A stretch of 64,000 nt of DNA from Citrobacter freundii ATCC 8090 = MTCC 1658 = NBRC 12681 (lineage in GTDB: Bacteria; Pseudomonadota; Gammaproteobacteria; Enterobacterales; Enterobacteriaceae), in the NCBI RefSeq assembly GCF_011064845.1, contig NZ_CP049015.1:2294001-2358000 (forward strand). The letters are read 5' to 3'. Shown one piece after another: positions 1 to 9,229 of the stretch (positions within the stretch are counted from its first letter, which is position 1; the number at the start of each line of letters is the position of its first letter). The notes beneath the pieces are model-generated. The model was given only the letters and a program-made list of their open reading frames with translations. It did not search any database and had not been told where the DNA came from. Position numbers and translations under genes: made by a program.

Positions 1-418
1 CCTGCGCTAACAGCACAATAATGTGCCGCGCGCCTTTATCCATCGCTGTGCGCATATCTTCTGACAGATCGCACACTTCGGCAGACAGTTTTACAGTTAA
101 ACAGCCGCTAATAATGCCGTGCTGGCTAAACTGGTTCAGGGTTTCCTGATAGTAGGCCAGAATGCGGTCGCGGTAGTTTCCCGCACCCGTATCAAAGTGC
201 GTAGCCAGTCGCTGATGATAGGCCGCATAGTGGCGTTCCAGCATCGCGACACCGAACGCTTCTTTAGAGCGAAAATAATGATAAAACGAACCTTTGGGCA
301 CTTCAGCGGTTTTCAGTAGTTCGCTTAAACCCATGCCGGTGAAGCCGCGCTGCATACACAGCAGTTCGCCAGTCGCCAGTAGATGTTCGCGTGTATCGTG
401 TTCAGTGATTTTGTTCAT
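1..418 (-). CDS. nemR: NemR, TetR-family redox-sensing repressor (partial, C-terminus outside window)
   Basis: The first 139 residues are visible; the gene runs off the left edge. NemR represses nemA and gloA, which detoxify N-ethylmaleimide, methylglyoxal and bleach products, and is released from DNA when its cysteines are modified. The N-terminal TetR helix-turn-helix is clear (PKGSFYHYF at residues 41-49). Cys21, Cys106 (in SGCLTVK) and Cys116 are present; Cys106 is the known redox-switch residue in E. coli. Position 98 is Ser here, where I recall a Cys in E. coli. The gene lies just downstream of its own palindromic operator at 433-448, so autoregulation is expected. Confidence 0.95.
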   Translation of the reverse strand, partial: MNKITEHDTREHLLATGELLCMQRGFTGMGLSELLKTAEVPKGSFYHYFRSKEAFGVAMLERHYAAYHQRLATHFDTGAGNYRDRILAYYQETLNQFSQHGIISGCLTVKLSAEVCDLSEDMRTAMDKGARHIIVLLAQ

Positions 419-432
419 GAACAGGAGTGTAA

Positions 433-448
433 TAGACCAGTCGGTCTA
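433..448. promoter_or_regulatory. NemR operator (nemR box)
   Basis: A perfect inverted repeat, TAGACC-AGTC-GGTCTA, lies 15 bp upstream of the nemR start codon. This matches the TAGACC(N4)GGTCTA operator known for NemR. Confidence 0.85.
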
Positions 449-519
449 ATGCAATAGCGCTTGCGAGAAATTCAGTTAACGTCTTCAATAAGTATATCAA
501 TCTTACTAAAGGAGGGGAT

Positions 520-759
520 GTGGCCGAACAGCTGGAGTTTTTCCCCGTCCAGAGCCCATGCCGTGGAATATGTCAGTCTGACGAACGCGGATTTTGCCGT
601 GGCTGTTTTCGCAGTCGGGATGAACGTTTTAACTGGCAAAAGATGAGTGATGCCCAAAAGCAGGAAGTGCTACGGCTTTGTCGTCAGCGCCTGATGCGTA
701 AATTACGAGCGAACAAAGCCAACCCTTCGGAAGAACCGCAACAACCTTCACTCTTTTAA
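520..759 (+). CDS. ydhL: YdhL, DUF1289 family small cysteine-rich protein
   Basis: A 79-residue protein whose sequence and length match E. coli YdhL throughout. It carries the DUF1289 cysteine pattern near the N-terminus (CRGICQSDERGFCRGCF, about residues 14-30), suggesting metal binding, although no biochemical role is established. The start is GTG at 520, preceded by a strong GGAGGGG at 511-517. It sits between nemR (divergent) and ydhF (same strand, 49 bp downstream) and may be cotranscribed with ydhF. Confidence 0.9.
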   Translation: MAEQLEFFPVQSPCRGICQSDERGFCRGCFRSRDERFNWQKMSDAQKQEVLRLCRQRLMRKLRANKANPSEEPQQPSLF

Positions 760-808
760 AAGCGTAATTGCGTATACTCGAGGCACATTCACTTAAAAGG
801 AAGCTGCT

Positions 809-1705
809 ATGGTTCAGCGTATTACTATTGCGCCGCAAGGCCCGGAATTTTCTCGCTTTGTGATGGGGTACTGGCGCCTGATGGACTGGAATATGTCCGC
901 GCGCCAGCTAGTCAGCTTTATTGAAGAGCATCTGGATCTGGGCGTGACCACCGTCGATCACGCCGATATCTACGGTGGATACCAGTGTGAAGCGGCGTTT
1001 GGTGAGGCAATAAAACTGGCTCCGCATTTGCGTGAAAAAATGCAGATTGTGACCAAATGCGGGATCGCGACGACGGCGCGCGCGGAAAATGCGCTGGGCC
1101 ATTACATCACCGACAGCGCGCATATTATTGCCAGTGCGGAAGAATCGCTGAAGCTGCTGGCGACCGATCATATTGATCTGTTGCTCATCCACCGTCCCGA
1201 TCCGCTTATGGATGCTGACGACGTCGCCGACGCTTTCAAAAAATTGCACCACAGTGGCAAAGTGCGTCACTTTGGTGTCTCTAATTTCACCCCGGCACAG
1301 TTCTCATTGTTGCAATCGCGTCTGCCGTTTACGCTGGCGACCAACCAGGTTGAAATCTCTCCGGTACATCAGCCGCTCCTGCTGGATGGCACTTTAGATC
1401 AACTGCAACAGTTGCGTATTCGTCCAATGGCCTGGTCCTGCCTCGGCGGCGGTCGCTTGTTTAATGACGATGCGTTCCAGCCATTACGAAATGAACTTGC
1501 CGCGATCGCAGAAGAGTTAAACGCGCAGTCTATTGAGCAGGTGGTGTACGCCTGGATTTTACGTTTGCCGTCTCAGCCGCTGCCGATTATTGGCTCAGGA
1601 AAAATAGAGCGCGTACGCGCCGCCATTGAGTCTGAGACGCTGAACATGTCTCGCCAGCAATGGTTCCGCATTCGTAAAGCTGCACTGGGTTACGACGTAC
1701 CTTAA
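809..1705 (+). CDS. ydhF: YdhF, aldo/keto reductase family oxidoreductase
   Basis: A 298-residue single-domain AKR barrel, the same length as E. coli YdhF. Visible family features are the active-site Asp/Tyr region near residues 50-55 (DHADIYGGY), the Lys region ending strand 3 (VTKCGI) and the HRPDPLMD segment after strand 4. AKRs reduce carbonyls with NAD(P)H; the physiological substrate of YdhF is not known. An AAAAGGA ribosome binding site precedes the ATG. The gene follows ydhL and is followed by sodC on the same strand. Confidence 0.93.
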   Translation: MVQRITIAPQGPEFSRFVMGYWRLMDWNMSARQLVSFIEEHLDLGVTTVDHADIYGGYQCEAAFGEAIKLAPHLREKMQIVTKCGIATTARAENALGHYITDSAHIIASAEESLKLLATDHIDLLLIHRPDPLMDADDVADAFKKLHHSGKVRHFGVSNFTPAQFSLLQSRLPFTLATNQVEISPVHQPLLLDGTLDQLQQLRIRPMAWSCLGGGRLFNDDAFQPLRNELAAIAEELNAQSIEQVVYAWILRLPSQPLPIIGSGKIERVRAAIESETLNMSRQQWFRIRKAALGYDVP

Positions 1706-1786
1706 TCGTGTTTTTGGTGCATCTCCGTTCAAAATTGCGTCACTGGTTTACACTTAACAATCAGACACCTTTTGGACGGAGGTCTT

Positions 1787-2311
1787 ATGAAGCGTTTGAG
1801 TTTGGCCATCATCACTCTACTCGCCTGTGCAGGTGCGCAGGCTGCCATTGAAGAAAAAGTGACGATGAATCTGGTCACGTCGCAAGGCGTTGGCCAGGCG
1901 ATTGGTACGGTCACTATTGCTGAAACCGCAATGGGGCTGGAGTTTTCGCCCGATCTGAAAGCGTTGCCGCCGGGAGAACATGGCTTCCATGTGCATATGA
2001 ACGGCAGCTGCCAACCGGCGATTAAAGAAGGGAAAGCCTCAGCCGCGGAATCGGCTGGAGGCCATTATGATCCGCACCAAACCGGCAAACACGAAGGCCC
2101 GGAAGGCGCAGGTCATATGGGTGACCTGCCGCTGCTGGTGGTGAATAACGACGGAAACGCCACAACACCGGTCATTGCGCCGCGCCTCAAAACCCTCGAT
2201 GAGGTTAAAGGCAAAGCGCTGATGATCCATGTGGGCGGCGATAATATGTCCGATCAACCGAAACCGCTTGGCGGTGGCGGAGCGCGCTACGCCTGTGGTG
2301 TTATCAAATAA
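1787..2311 (+). CDS. sodC: SodC, periplasmic Cu/Zn superoxide dismutase
   Basis: A 174-residue precursor that dismutes superoxide in the periplasm. A signal peptide ends near AGAQAA (residues 17-22). The metal ligands are visible: HVHM near residues 68-71, the GGHYDP...HEGPEGAGH loop around residues 93-113, and MIHVGGDN near 150. The two Cys of the intramolecular disulfide (GSC and YACG) are present. The ATG at 1787 was chosen over an in-frame codon at 1772 because the signal peptide begins there and GGAGG precedes it. The stop codon directly abuts the stop of convergent ydhK with no intergenic base. Confidence 0.95.
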   Translation: MKRLSLAIITLLACAGAQAAIEEKVTMNLVTSQGVGQAIGTVTIAETAMGLEFSPDLKALPPGEHGFHVHMNGSCQPAIKEGKASAAESAGGHYDPHQTGKHEGPEGAGHMGDLPLLVVNNDGNATTPVIAPRLKTLDEVKGKALMIHVGGDNMSDQPKPLGGGGARYACGVIK

Positions 2312-4327
2312 TCAACTACTGAGAGTGCCCGGCGGTGGCGCCTGTTCGAGTTGTGAAAGCGAGCAGTGTAGCCGCCAGACCAATGCCGATAACTCCTGTG
2401 CAGCAGGTTGATGATGGTGGGCAAGCGTATCGCAGATGCGTTGTAGCTCACTCAGCGTGGCATTCAGTGGTCGTTGCTGGACGCCACGTTCGCTCATTAC
2501 ATCGCGCAGCAGAGAGATACACACGTCCCTGACGCGAGCCAGCGGATCCGAACGCGCCTCCCAGGTGCGCAGTTGCCACACCACGTGCGAGCAGTTCAGC
2601 AATACGACCCCCCAACGTAATAACCAGCGTCGAGCCAGCGCATCCTGACTGCTGCTGAGTTGGCTGACGTGATGATAGGTCAGCGATTCAAATTCGTTTT
2701 CACTGAGTGATGGGTGTCGGCTGAGCTGATCGACAAAATCCCGGCGCAGGGCGCGAATATGGCGGCGACTTTTCCGTGCATCCGATCCGGGCCGCAGAAT
2801 GGCGAAGGCCAGCCATGACAGCGCCACACCAGTTATTTTCGCCATATTGTCATTCAGGAAATCAGCAAAATCATATACCGGCGGATTGGTCACCGCGATA
2901 AACGAACCCATAAATACAATCAGTTGCCCCCAAAGACCTGCCAGGGCTGGCATTTGCAGCTTTAACAGTTGCATGGTGGCGAGTAGCGGGAAGAGAAAAA
3001 GAATGAATTGCCAGAGGTCGGAAATTTGCACCATCAGGCCAAACTTAACCACAAAGCTAAACAGCGACAGCAGAACCAGTGTGCGCATCAGCAAAGAAAG
3101 CGACTTGAACGGCGTGGCAACGGCGGAATACAGCACGCTGCTGATGGCGGCGAGCGTGAGGGCGCCAGAGCCTGATTCCCATTGTGCGCCAATGCTCCAT
3201 GCGCCGATAAGCATCAAAGTGCAGAACGTACGTAACCCGCTCCAGATAGCTTCCGCATTATCGGTATGACGGGCAAGCCCCGGCGTGCGGACGATATTAA
3301 TACGCTCGGCGGTAACGCCATTTTCCAGTAAATGCAGATAATGACTGCTGCGCAGGTAGAGCCGACAAAAATAACGCAGTCGTTGCCAGAAGGCGACGTG
3401 TCGATAGTCGCGTGCATCGACGGGTCGCAGTGGGGCAATAATACGTGCAACGGTGTAGCTATTAGCATTGGATTTTATCAGTTCGCTGAGCAACTGCTCG
3501 ATAATTTCCCGGGTATTGGAAGGGGGATTAGGCCAGTTCAACAGCATCCTGCGCAGACTGGAAATCACGCTGGTCATCCTTAACTGTTGATGCAACAGCG
3601 AATTGAGCAAAGCATTTTGTCGGCGAAAACGGTAGTGGCTCCAGAACGCCTGAATACGCAGCAGGTTCATGGTAAGAATCTGACCGATAACACCTTCATG
3701 GGCTGTGCGAATGGCGTCCGTGGTTTCTGGTTGCCAGAGTAGGCTGGCATGTTCCAGTAAACGTGAATGCATGTTTTTCAAAGCAGTCAGTAACGTGATG
3801 CCATCGGAGGTGCTGGGCAGGATCATCATCATCACACCGCCACACAAGATACCGACGATGACTTCACACACGCGTGCCTGCGCGATATCCCATAACTGCG
3901 TAATTTCCACGGTATTGACCATGGGAAACGCAATGATCGCCGCCGTATAACCCGCCAGTTGAAAGGCGTAGGCAACGTTATTGGTGAAATGCGCACAGGC
4001 CCAGGTACAAAAGCCGATCCACACCGACATGCTCAGCAAGAACAACCACGGCTCATTAAGGGTATGACCGGCAATAATCAATGCGGCGGTGGCACCCAGT
4101 AAGCTCCCCGCCACGCGACCCAGACTTTTGCTGATAACCCCGCCAACGGTGGGAAAACTGACCACCGCCGCAGAGGTCATCGCCCAATAGGGTTCGTCCA
4201 GATTCAGATAATAAGCAAAAGTTAACGCCAGACACATCGCAATGGTGTTACGCAGCGCATAACGCCACTGTGCCGCCGTGGCTTTAAACCACGGCAAATT
4301 GCCAGGTGTCAGGCGGGGTAGTTTCAT
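2312..4327 (-). CDS. ydhK: YdhK, FUSC-family inner membrane efflux protein (PET family)
   Basis: A 671-residue membrane protein with two blocks of hydrophobic helices (about residues 25-170 and 370-510), each followed by a cytoplasmic helical region, the layout of AaeB/FUSC transporters. It is the last gene of the ydhI-ydhJ-ydhK operon and overlaps ydhJ by 4 bp (ATGA). With the membrane-fusion protein YdhJ it probably forms an aromatic-acid type efflux pump; the substrate is unknown. Divergence from slyA suggests SlyA-linked control, which is inference. Confidence 0.93.
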   Translation of the reverse strand: MKLPRLTPGNLPWFKATAAQWRYALRNTIAMCLALTFAYYLNLDEPYWAMTSAAVVSFPTVGGVISKSLGRVAGSLLGATAALIIAGHTLNEPWLFLLSMSVWIGFCTWACAHFTNNVAYAFQLAGYTAAIIAFPMVNTVEITQLWDIAQARVCEVIVGILCGGVMMMILPSTSDGITLLTALKNMHSRLLEHASLLWQPETTDAIRTAHEGVIGQILTMNLLRIQAFWSHYRFRRQNALLNSLLHQQLRMTSVISSLRRMLLNWPNPPSNTREIIEQLLSELIKSNANSYTVARIIAPLRPVDARDYRHVAFWQRLRYFCRLYLRSSHYLHLLENGVTAERINIVRTPGLARHTDNAEAIWSGLRTFCTLMLIGAWSIGAQWESGSGALTLAAISSVLYSAVATPFKSLSLLMRTLVLLSLFSFVVKFGLMVQISDLWQFILFLFPLLATMQLLKLQMPALAGLWGQLIVFMGSFIAVTNPPVYDFADFLNDNMAKITGVALSWLAFAILRPGSDARKSRRHIRALRRDFVDQLSRHPSLSENEFESLTYHHVSQLSSSQDALARRWLLRWGVVLLNCSHVVWQLRTWEARSDPLARVRDVCISLLRDVMSERGVQQRPLNATLSELQRICDTLAHHHQPAAQELSALVWRLHCSLSQLEQAPPPGTLSS

Positions 4328-5187
4328 TTACGCTGGCCGATGGATACGCTGCAGGTTGTACCTGATACCAGCGTGACATCCCGCGGCAGGGCGTCGAATT
4401 CGATGCGTACCGGGATACGCTGCGCCAGACGCACCCACGGCACGTTGGGCTTGATATCTGGAATCAGGCCGGAATCACTTTCCACACTTTGATCGTAGAT
4501 AGCACGACCAATACTGGAAACGTGACCCTGTAACTTTATATCACCGCTGTAGAGCGTGATGAGGGCAGGTGCACCTTCGCGAATGTGGCGCAACTTAGTT
4601 TCTTCAAAATACCCCATTACATAAAAAGAGTGACTGTCGACGAGAGCAAACAGAGGTTTCCCGGTTGAAGCGTAGTCTCCGGGACGGGTTGAAAGATTGG
4701 TGACCCAGCCCGCTACGGGGGCTTTGACCACCGTTTGCGTCAATTGCCACTGTGCCTGACGCAGACTGGCCTCTGCTGCTTCAACACTCGCCTGCATGGC
4801 TTTCACGTTGAGATTTGCGGTATCCAGATCCTCGGCTGAGATGTAATTTTGCGATAAATGACGGCGGCGGTTGGCTTCGTTATTGGCTTTCGCCAGGTCA
4901 GACTGCGCTTTTGCAAGTTGCGCTTGCGCATTCAGTTCAGCAATGTGAAATGGTGTCTTGTCGATAATAAAAAGGACATCGCCTTTATTCACAAACTGGT
5001 TATCTTTTATATAGAGTTCGCTAATGCTACCTGACACCTGTGGCGTAATGCTGACCTGCTCAGCTCGCACTTTGCCATCACGTGTCCAGGGCGATTGCAT
5101 ATAGTAATTCCACATCCACCATCCGGCGAAAACTGCGATTGCAGCGACTATAATAGTGGAGAAGTATTTAACGGTTTTAAGCGACAT
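4324..5187 (-). CDS. ydhJ: YdhJ, HlyD-type membrane fusion protein
   Basis: A 287-residue periplasmic adaptor. It has one N-terminal transmembrane anchor (about residues 9-27), the biotinyl-lipoyl-like segment ([20 protein letters not shown], about 55-75), a coiled-coil hairpin (about 90-155) and the second lipoyl half with TRPGDYAS. The start at 5187 (MSLKTVKYF) was chosen because an upstream in-frame extension would run into ydhI, and E. coli YdhJ starts at the equivalent place. It overlaps ydhK by 4 bp and follows ydhI by 2 bp, so the three are translated as one operon. Confidence 0.92.
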   Translation of the reverse strand: MSLKTVKYFSTIIVAAIAVFAGWWMWNYYMQSPWTRDGKVRAEQVSITPQVSGSISELYIKDNQFVNKGDVLFIIDKTPFHIAELNAQAQLAKAQSDLAKANNEANRRRHLSQNYISAEDLDTANLNVKAMQASVEAAEASLRQAQWQLTQTVVKAPVAGWVTNLSTRPGDYASTGKPLFALVDSHSFYVMGYFEETKLRHIREGAPALITLYSGDIKLQGHVSSIGRAIYDQSVESDSGLIPDIKPNVPWVRLAQRIPVRIEFDALPRDVTLVSGTTCSVSIGQRK

Positions 5188-5189
5188 AA

Positions 5190-5426
5190 TCACCACGCTA
5201 TCAGCATAACAAAGGCCAGACATACGCAAAGCGTAAAGAGTGACAGATCCATTAACAAGGGATGCCAGATTTCGCCAGAGTAAATCCAGTCGCGCAGTAG
5301 GCGATGAACAACCAACCAGAGAATAAAGCCTGCTACAATCGCCTTGAAAACAGGAGGGAAGTAGACAGATGCGCCGATCATTAAATCTTGTAGGGGCAAT
5401 CCTGTTGCATTAAACATAAACTTCAC
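5190..5426 (-). CDS. ydhI: YdhI, DUF1656 small inner membrane protein
   Basis: A 78-residue protein with two predicted transmembrane helices (about residues 20-40 and 56-76). DUF1656 proteins accompany AaeA/AaeB-like efflux pairs, and this one is the first gene of ydhIJK. The GTG at 5426 gives exactly the E. coli length and has AAGGA at a usable distance; a TTG two codons upstream is less well placed. Confidence 0.88.
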   Translation of the reverse strand: MKFMFNATGLPLQDLMIGASVYFPPVFKAIVAGFILWLVVHRLLRDWIYSGEIWHPLLMDLSLFTLCVCLAFVMLIAW

Positions 5427-5542
5427 GGGCAAAATCCTTGGCGGAAGAGAGCATTGCTATAGGTTTAGCAAAAAAGAGACAATGAGTCTCCGTAACGCAT
5501 GATGTCTGAAAAAATGTCAGCCGGTAAGCAAATTTGGCAATA

Positions 5543-5565
5543 CATTTGTTTTGGGAATACAAATG
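5543..5565. repeat. Inverted repeat in the ydhI-slyA divergent promoter region
   Basis: CATTTGT and ACAAATG arms, 7 bp each with 9 bp between them, lie between the divergent ydhI and slyA starts. This could be a regulator site, but it does not match the SlyA consensus found at 5597-5608. Confidence 0.4.
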
Positions 5566-5596
5566 CTGCACACTATTCTAAAATCAGCACAATAAC

Positions 5597-5608
5597 TTAG
5601 CAAGCTAA
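5597..5608. promoter_or_regulatory. SlyA operator in the slyA leader
   Basis: TTAGCAAGCTAA is a perfect 12-bp palindrome and is identical to the published SlyA consensus from Salmonella. It ends 16 bp before the preferred slyA start codon, so negative autoregulation is expected. Confidence 0.85.
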
Positions 5609-5624
5609 TTATAAGGAGATGAAA

Positions 5625-6059
5625 TTGGAATCGCCATTAGGTTCTGATCTGGCACGGTTGGTGCGCATTTGGCGTGCTCTGATTGACCATCGCCTGAAAC
5701 CTCTGGAGTTGACGCAGACGCATTGGGTTACGCTGCACAACATTCATCAGTTGCCGCCGGATCAATCGCAGATTCAGTTGGCTAAAGCGATTGGCATCGA
5801 GCAACCTTCGTTGGTACGTACGCTTGACCAGTTAGAGGAAAAGGGACTCATTTCACGACAGACTTGCGCCAGCGATCGTCGGGCAAAGAGAATTAAACTG
5901 ACAGAAAAAGCAGAGCCGCTGATCGCTGATATGGAAGCGGTTATCAACAAGACGCGTGGAGAAATTTTGGAAGGGATTTCAGCTGAGGAAATTGATCTGC
6001 TGATTAAACTGGTCGCCAGGCTGGAACACAATATTATTGAGCTGCAGTCACAGGGCTGA
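5625..6059 (+). CDS. slyA: SlyA, MarR-family transcriptional regulator
   Basis: A winged-helix dimeric regulator that relieves H-NS silencing and binds AT-rich palindromes. The DNA recognition helix ([16 protein letters not shown]) and the wing ([12 protein letters not shown]) are intact, and the sequence is nearly identical to SlyA of E. coli and Salmonella. I chose the TTG at 5625 (144 aa) over the ATG at 5619 (146 aa), because AAGGAG at 5613-5618 touches the ATG with no spacing but lies 6 nt from the TTG. Salmonella SlyA is also reported to start at UUG. The gene is divergent from ydhI. Confidence 0.95.
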   Translation: MESPLGSDLARLVRIWRALIDHRLKPLELTQTHWVTLHNIHQLPPDQSQIQLAKAIGIEQPSLVRTLDQLEEKGLISRQTCASDRRAKRIKLTEKAEPLIADMEAVINKTRGEILEGISAEEIDLLIKLVARLEHNIIELQSQG

Positions 6060-6062
6060 AGC

Positions 6063-6098
6063 AAAAAAATGACGTGTGGCCAGAGTCTGACCACACGT
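6063..6098 (-). terminator. Rho-independent terminator of slyB
   Basis: An 8-bp outer stem (6072-6079 with 6091-6098), extended by inner pairs, is followed on the minus strand by seven T residues (6063-6069). It lies between the convergent slyA and slyB. Confidence 0.85.
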
Positions 6099-6106
6099 GA
6101 ATTTGA

Positions 6107-6574
6107 TTAGCGTGGAGACACGGTAACCTGGCTGCCGTTGTTAGCCATAACAACGCGCTGGCCGGCTGAAAACTTGGTCGCACCCTGTTTCTGAACCACC
6201 ATGATGGTATTACCATCATCCTTACGGATTTCCAGTTCCACACCCTGGGTTTTATTCATCGCACCTTGTACGCCTTGACCCGCTACGCCACCGGCAACTG
6301 CGCCTGCAGCCGTCGCTAATGAACGACCCGTACCGCCGCCGACGGTGTTACCGAGGAACCCGCCGAGTACCGCACCACCAATAGCACCAATCACGTTTGC
6401 GTCATCGCCACCCTGGATTTGCACCGGACGAACATGAACAATCGTACCGTAGGTAACGTTCTGAACTTGTTTCGCTTCGGATGCGGTATACACGTCACCT
6501 GAAAGGCTATCATTGTTAACGCAACCCGCTAAAGATACGCCCATTAATGAAACAATCAGCACACGTTTAATCAT
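6107..6574 (-). CDS. slyB: SlyB, outer membrane lipoprotein with glycine zipper
   Basis: A 155-residue lipoprotein; the signal peptide ends in the lipobox LAGC (Cys17). The middle third is a glycine-zipper membrane segment (GAIGGAVLGGFLGNTVGGG onward, about residues 62-105) and the C-terminal domain is small and beta-rich. SlyB supports outer membrane integrity and belongs to the PhoPQ regulon in E. coli and Salmonella. I could not point to a convincing PhoP box upstream. AGGAGA precedes the start, and a clear terminator follows the stop. Confidence 0.95.
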   Translation of the reverse strand: MIKRVLIVSLMGVSLAGCVNNDSLSGDVYTASEAKQVQNVTYGTIVHVRPVQIQGGDDANVIGAIGGAVLGGFLGNTVGGGTGRSLATAAGAVAGGVAGQGVQGAMNKTQGVELEIRKDDGNTIMVVQKQGATKFSAGQRVVMANNGSQVTVSPR

Positions 6575-6848
6575 TTACAAATCTCCTTTGTCACCACGAA
6601 ACGCTAATAAAGCACCCTTCATGGTTAAATTATATGGCATTTGTGAGCCTAAGATCACATGTTCTACTGGAACAATATGAAAATCTTAACCGAAATCGGA
6701 TCAACCGAGTATAAACGAATCATTCATGTAATTGATGTAATTAAACGATCATTGTAATGATTAGCCACCAAAAATCATTAAGGAAGCATGGCATTAGTCG
6801 ACACTTTATGGTTGAGTGTCAAGGCTAATTTGCTTAAAAGGATGACCT

Positions 6849-7970
6849 ATGAAATCGGGCCGTTTTATCGGTGTAATGTCTGGAACCAGCCTTGATGGCG
6901 TCGATGTTGTGCTGGCGACAATAGATGAAACGATGGTTGCGCAGCAGGCGAGTCTGACCTGGCCCATCCCCATTCATGTTAAACAAGCGATTCTGGATAT
7001 CTGCCAGGGGCAGCAGCTTACACTTTCTCAGTTTGGTCAGTTGGACGCACAGCTCGGTTATTTATTTGCTGAGGCAGTGAATGCGTTATTGGCGCAAGAA
7101 AAATTGAAACCGCAGGATATCGTTGCGATTGGTTGCCATGGGCAAACCGTGTGGCATGAACCGAACGGTGCTGCGCCACACACGCTGCAAATTGGCGATA
7201 ACAACCAGATTGTTGCGCGTACAGGGATAACCGTAGTCGGCGATTTTCGTCGACGTGATATTGCCCTTGGCGGGCAGGGTGCACCGCTCGTTCCCGCGTT
7301 TCATCAGGCACTGCTGGCACATCCAACGGAACGGCGGATGGTGTTAAACATCGGCGGGATTGCCAATCTCTCTCTGCTTATTCCGCAACAACCCGTTCGC
7401 GGATACGACACCGGGCCGGGCAATATGCTGATGGATGCCTGGATCTGGCGGCAATGCGGTCAACCTTACGACAAAGATGCGCAGTGGGCCATTTCGGGAA
7501 TGGTTATCCTGCCGTTACTGCAAAATATGCTTAACGACCCTTATTTCTCCGCGCCTGCGCCGAAAAGCACTGGTCGTGAGTATTTTAATTATGGCTGGAT
7601 AGAACGTCATCTGGTGCAGTTCCCGGGGATTAGTCCGCGGGATGTGCAGGCGACGCTTGCCGAACTGACCGCGGTGACCATTTCAGAGCAGGTCTTGCTA
7701 AGCGGCGGTTGTGAACGGCTCATGGTCTGCGGTGGAGGAAGCCGTAATCCGCTGCTGATGATGCGTCTGGCGGCACTATTGCCGGGAACAGAGGTCACCT
7801 CAACTGATGAAGCCGGGATCAGCGGCGATGATATGGAAGCGTTAGCCTTTGCCTGGCTTGCGTGGCGGACACTGGCTGGATTACCTGGAAATCTGCCTTC
7901 TGTGACTGGCGCATCAGAGCCGAGCGTTTTAGGGGCGATTTATCCTGCTAACCCACGAACTCAGAGTTAA
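6849..7970 (+). CDS. anmK: AnmK, anhydro-N-acetylmuramic acid kinase
   Basis: A 373-residue kinase of the ASKHA fold. It phosphorylates and opens 1,6-anhydro-MurNAc recovered from peptidoglycan, giving MurNAc-6-phosphate. The diagnostic N-terminal [10 protein letters not shown] (residues 10-19) binds [12 protein letters not shown] and the [12 protein letters not shown] segment are also present. It is four residues longer at the C-terminus than E. coli AnmK. The AAAAGGATG ribosome binding site overlaps the leader end. It is divergent from slyB across a 274-bp AT-rich region and is followed by mliC. Confidence 0.96.
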   Translation: MKSGRFIGVMSGTSLDGVDVVLATIDETMVAQQASLTWPIPIHVKQAILDICQGQQLTLSQFGQLDAQLGYLFAEAVNALLAQEKLKPQDIVAIGCHGQTVWHEPNGAAPHTLQIGDNNQIVARTGITVVGDFRRRDIALGGQGAPLVPAFHQALLAHPTERRMVLNIGGIANLSLLIPQQPVRGYDTGPGNMLMDAWIWRQCGQPYDKDAQWAISGMVILPLLQNMLNDPYFSAPAPKSTGREYFNYGWIERHLVQFPGISPRDVQATLAELTAVTISEQVLLSGGCERLMVCGGGSRNPLLMMRLAALLPGTEVTSTDEAGISGDDMEALAFAWLAWRTLAGLPGNLPSVTGASEPSVLGAIYPANPRTQS

Positions 7971-8014
7971 CTGAAATTATTCAGCACCGTATGCCGGTAA
8001 ACTAGGGATATTAG

Positions 8015-8034
8015 GGAGGGTGCCATTACCCTCC
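8015..8034. other. Hairpin upstream of mliC
   Basis: GGAGGGT and ACCCTCC form a 7-bp stem with a 6-nt loop, 23 bp before the mliC start. It lacks a T-run, so it may be a leader structure or a processed anmK end rather than an intrinsic terminator. Confidence 0.4.
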
Positions 8035-8057
8035 GGGACCAGGAAAGTCTTCAGGAT

Positions 8058-8387
8058 ATGGCTATGAAAAAACTATTGTTAGTGTGTCTGCCGGTACTGC
8101 TTAGCGGGTGTAGCGTGTACAACCAATTTGTTGAGCGTATGCAAACGGATACGCTCGAATACCGCTGCGACGAAAAACCACTTACCGTCAAGCTGAACAA
8201 TACCCGCCAGACGGCAAGCTTTGTTTATGATAATCAGCTATTGAACCTCAAACAGGGCATGTCGGCATCAGGTGCGCGCTATACCGATGGGATCTACGTT
8301 TTCTGGTCTAAAGGCGACGAGGCAACGGTCTATAAACGAGACAGAATTGTGCTAAATAACTGTCAGTTACAGAACCCGAAGCGTTGA
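8058..8387 (+). CDS. mliC: MliC, membrane-bound inhibitor of C-type lysozyme
   Basis: A 109-residue lipoprotein with a short signal peptide ending at the lipobox LLSGC (Cys18). The single MliC domain contains the conserved SGARYTDG and FWSKGDEA loops that insert into the lysozyme active site. One disulfide pair is visible (YRCDEK and LNNCQ). It protects the envelope against host lysozyme. A second in-frame ATG occurs at 8064; the upstream one matches the E. coli length. Confidence 0.94.
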   Translation: MAMKKLLLVCLPVLLSGCSVYNQFVERMQTDTLEYRCDEKPLTVKLNNTRQTASFVYDNQLLNLKQGMSASGARYTDGIYVFWSKGDEATVYKRDRIVLNNCQLQNPKR

Positions 8388-8446
8388 GATTTTCACCTGG
8401 GCGGCGCACAATAGCGTCACCCACTGACAATCCGTAGCCCAACATC

Positions 8447-9103
8447 ATGTCTGATAACGACGAATTGCAGCAAATCGCGCATCTGCGCCGTGAATACACG
8501 AAAGGCGGTCTTCGCCGCCGCGATCTTCCCGCCGAACCCCTTGCGCTGTTTGAGCGCTGGCTGGGGCAAGCCTGTGACGCCAAACTGGCCGATCCCACCG
8601 CGATGGTCGTTGCGACCGTCGATGAAAATGGCCAGCCGTATCAGCGTATCGTGTTACTCAAACATTTTGATGACAAAGGGCTGGTGTTCTATACCAACCT
8701 TGGCAGCCGTAAGGCGCATCAGATCGAGAAAAATCCACGCATCAGCCTTTTATTTCCCTGGCATACGCTGGAACGGCAGGTGATGGTGATCGGCAAGGCT
8801 GAGCGTCTCTCCACGTTAGAAGTAGTGAAATACTTCCACAGTCGCCCACGCGACAGCCAGATTGGCGCCTGGGTCTCTAAGCAATCCAGCAGGATCTCAG
8901 CTCGTGGTATTCTCGAAAGTAAATTTCTCGAACTGAAGCAGAAGTTTCAACAAGGAGAAGTTCCACTGCCCAGTTTCTGGGGCGGCTTTCGCGTGAGTAT
9001 TGAGCAAATGGAGTTCTGGCAAGGTGGTGAAAACCGTTTACACGATCGTTTTTTATACCAACGCGAAGATAACGCGTGGAAAATTGATCGCCTGGCCCCC
9101 TAA
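8447..9103 (+). CDS. pdxH: PdxH, pyridoxine/pyridoxamine 5'-phosphate oxidase
   Basis: A 218-residue FMN enzyme that oxidises PNP and PMP to pyridoxal 5'-phosphate, the last step of vitamin B6 synthesis. The FMN/PLP-binding segments are intact ([20 protein letters not shown], and the C-terminal RLHDRF and WKIDRLAP). It precedes tyrS in the same direction, and pdxY, a B6 salvage kinase, follows tyrS, so two B6 genes flank an aminoacyl-tRNA synthetase as in E. coli. Confidence 0.97.
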   Translation: MSDNDELQQIAHLRREYTKGGLRRRDLPAEPLALFERWLGQACDAKLADPTAMVVATVDENGQPYQRIVLLKHFDDKGLVFYTNLGSRKAHQIEKNPRISLLFPWHTLERQVMVIGKAERLSTLEVVKYFHSRPRDSQIGAWVSKQSSRISARGILESKFLELKQKFQQGEVPLPSFWGGFRVSIEQMEFWQGGENRLHDRFLYQREDNAWKIDRLAP

Positions 9104-9123
9104 AGATGCAAATTTCTTGTTTT

Positions 9124-9157
9124 AAGCGCTGGTGCTGATCAATCCGGCGCTTTATTC
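9124..9157 (+). terminator. Hairpin with short T-rich tail after pdxH
   Basis: A 9-bp stem with one G-T pair (9124-9132 with 9144-9152) is followed by TTATTCT. It lies between pdxH and tyrS. The weak tail suggests partial read-through into tyrS. Confidence 0.5.
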
Positions 9158-9229
9158 TATGTTTCTTTCGCATCAGGCGAAAAGTCGTGTACCGGCAAAG
9201 GTGCAGTCGTTTTATACATGGAGATTTTG

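Noticed and set aside
6575..6848. PhoP box for slyB
   Set aside because: GTTTA-like segments occur, but no pair has the required 5-bp spacing, so the site was not called although PhoP control is known in relatives.
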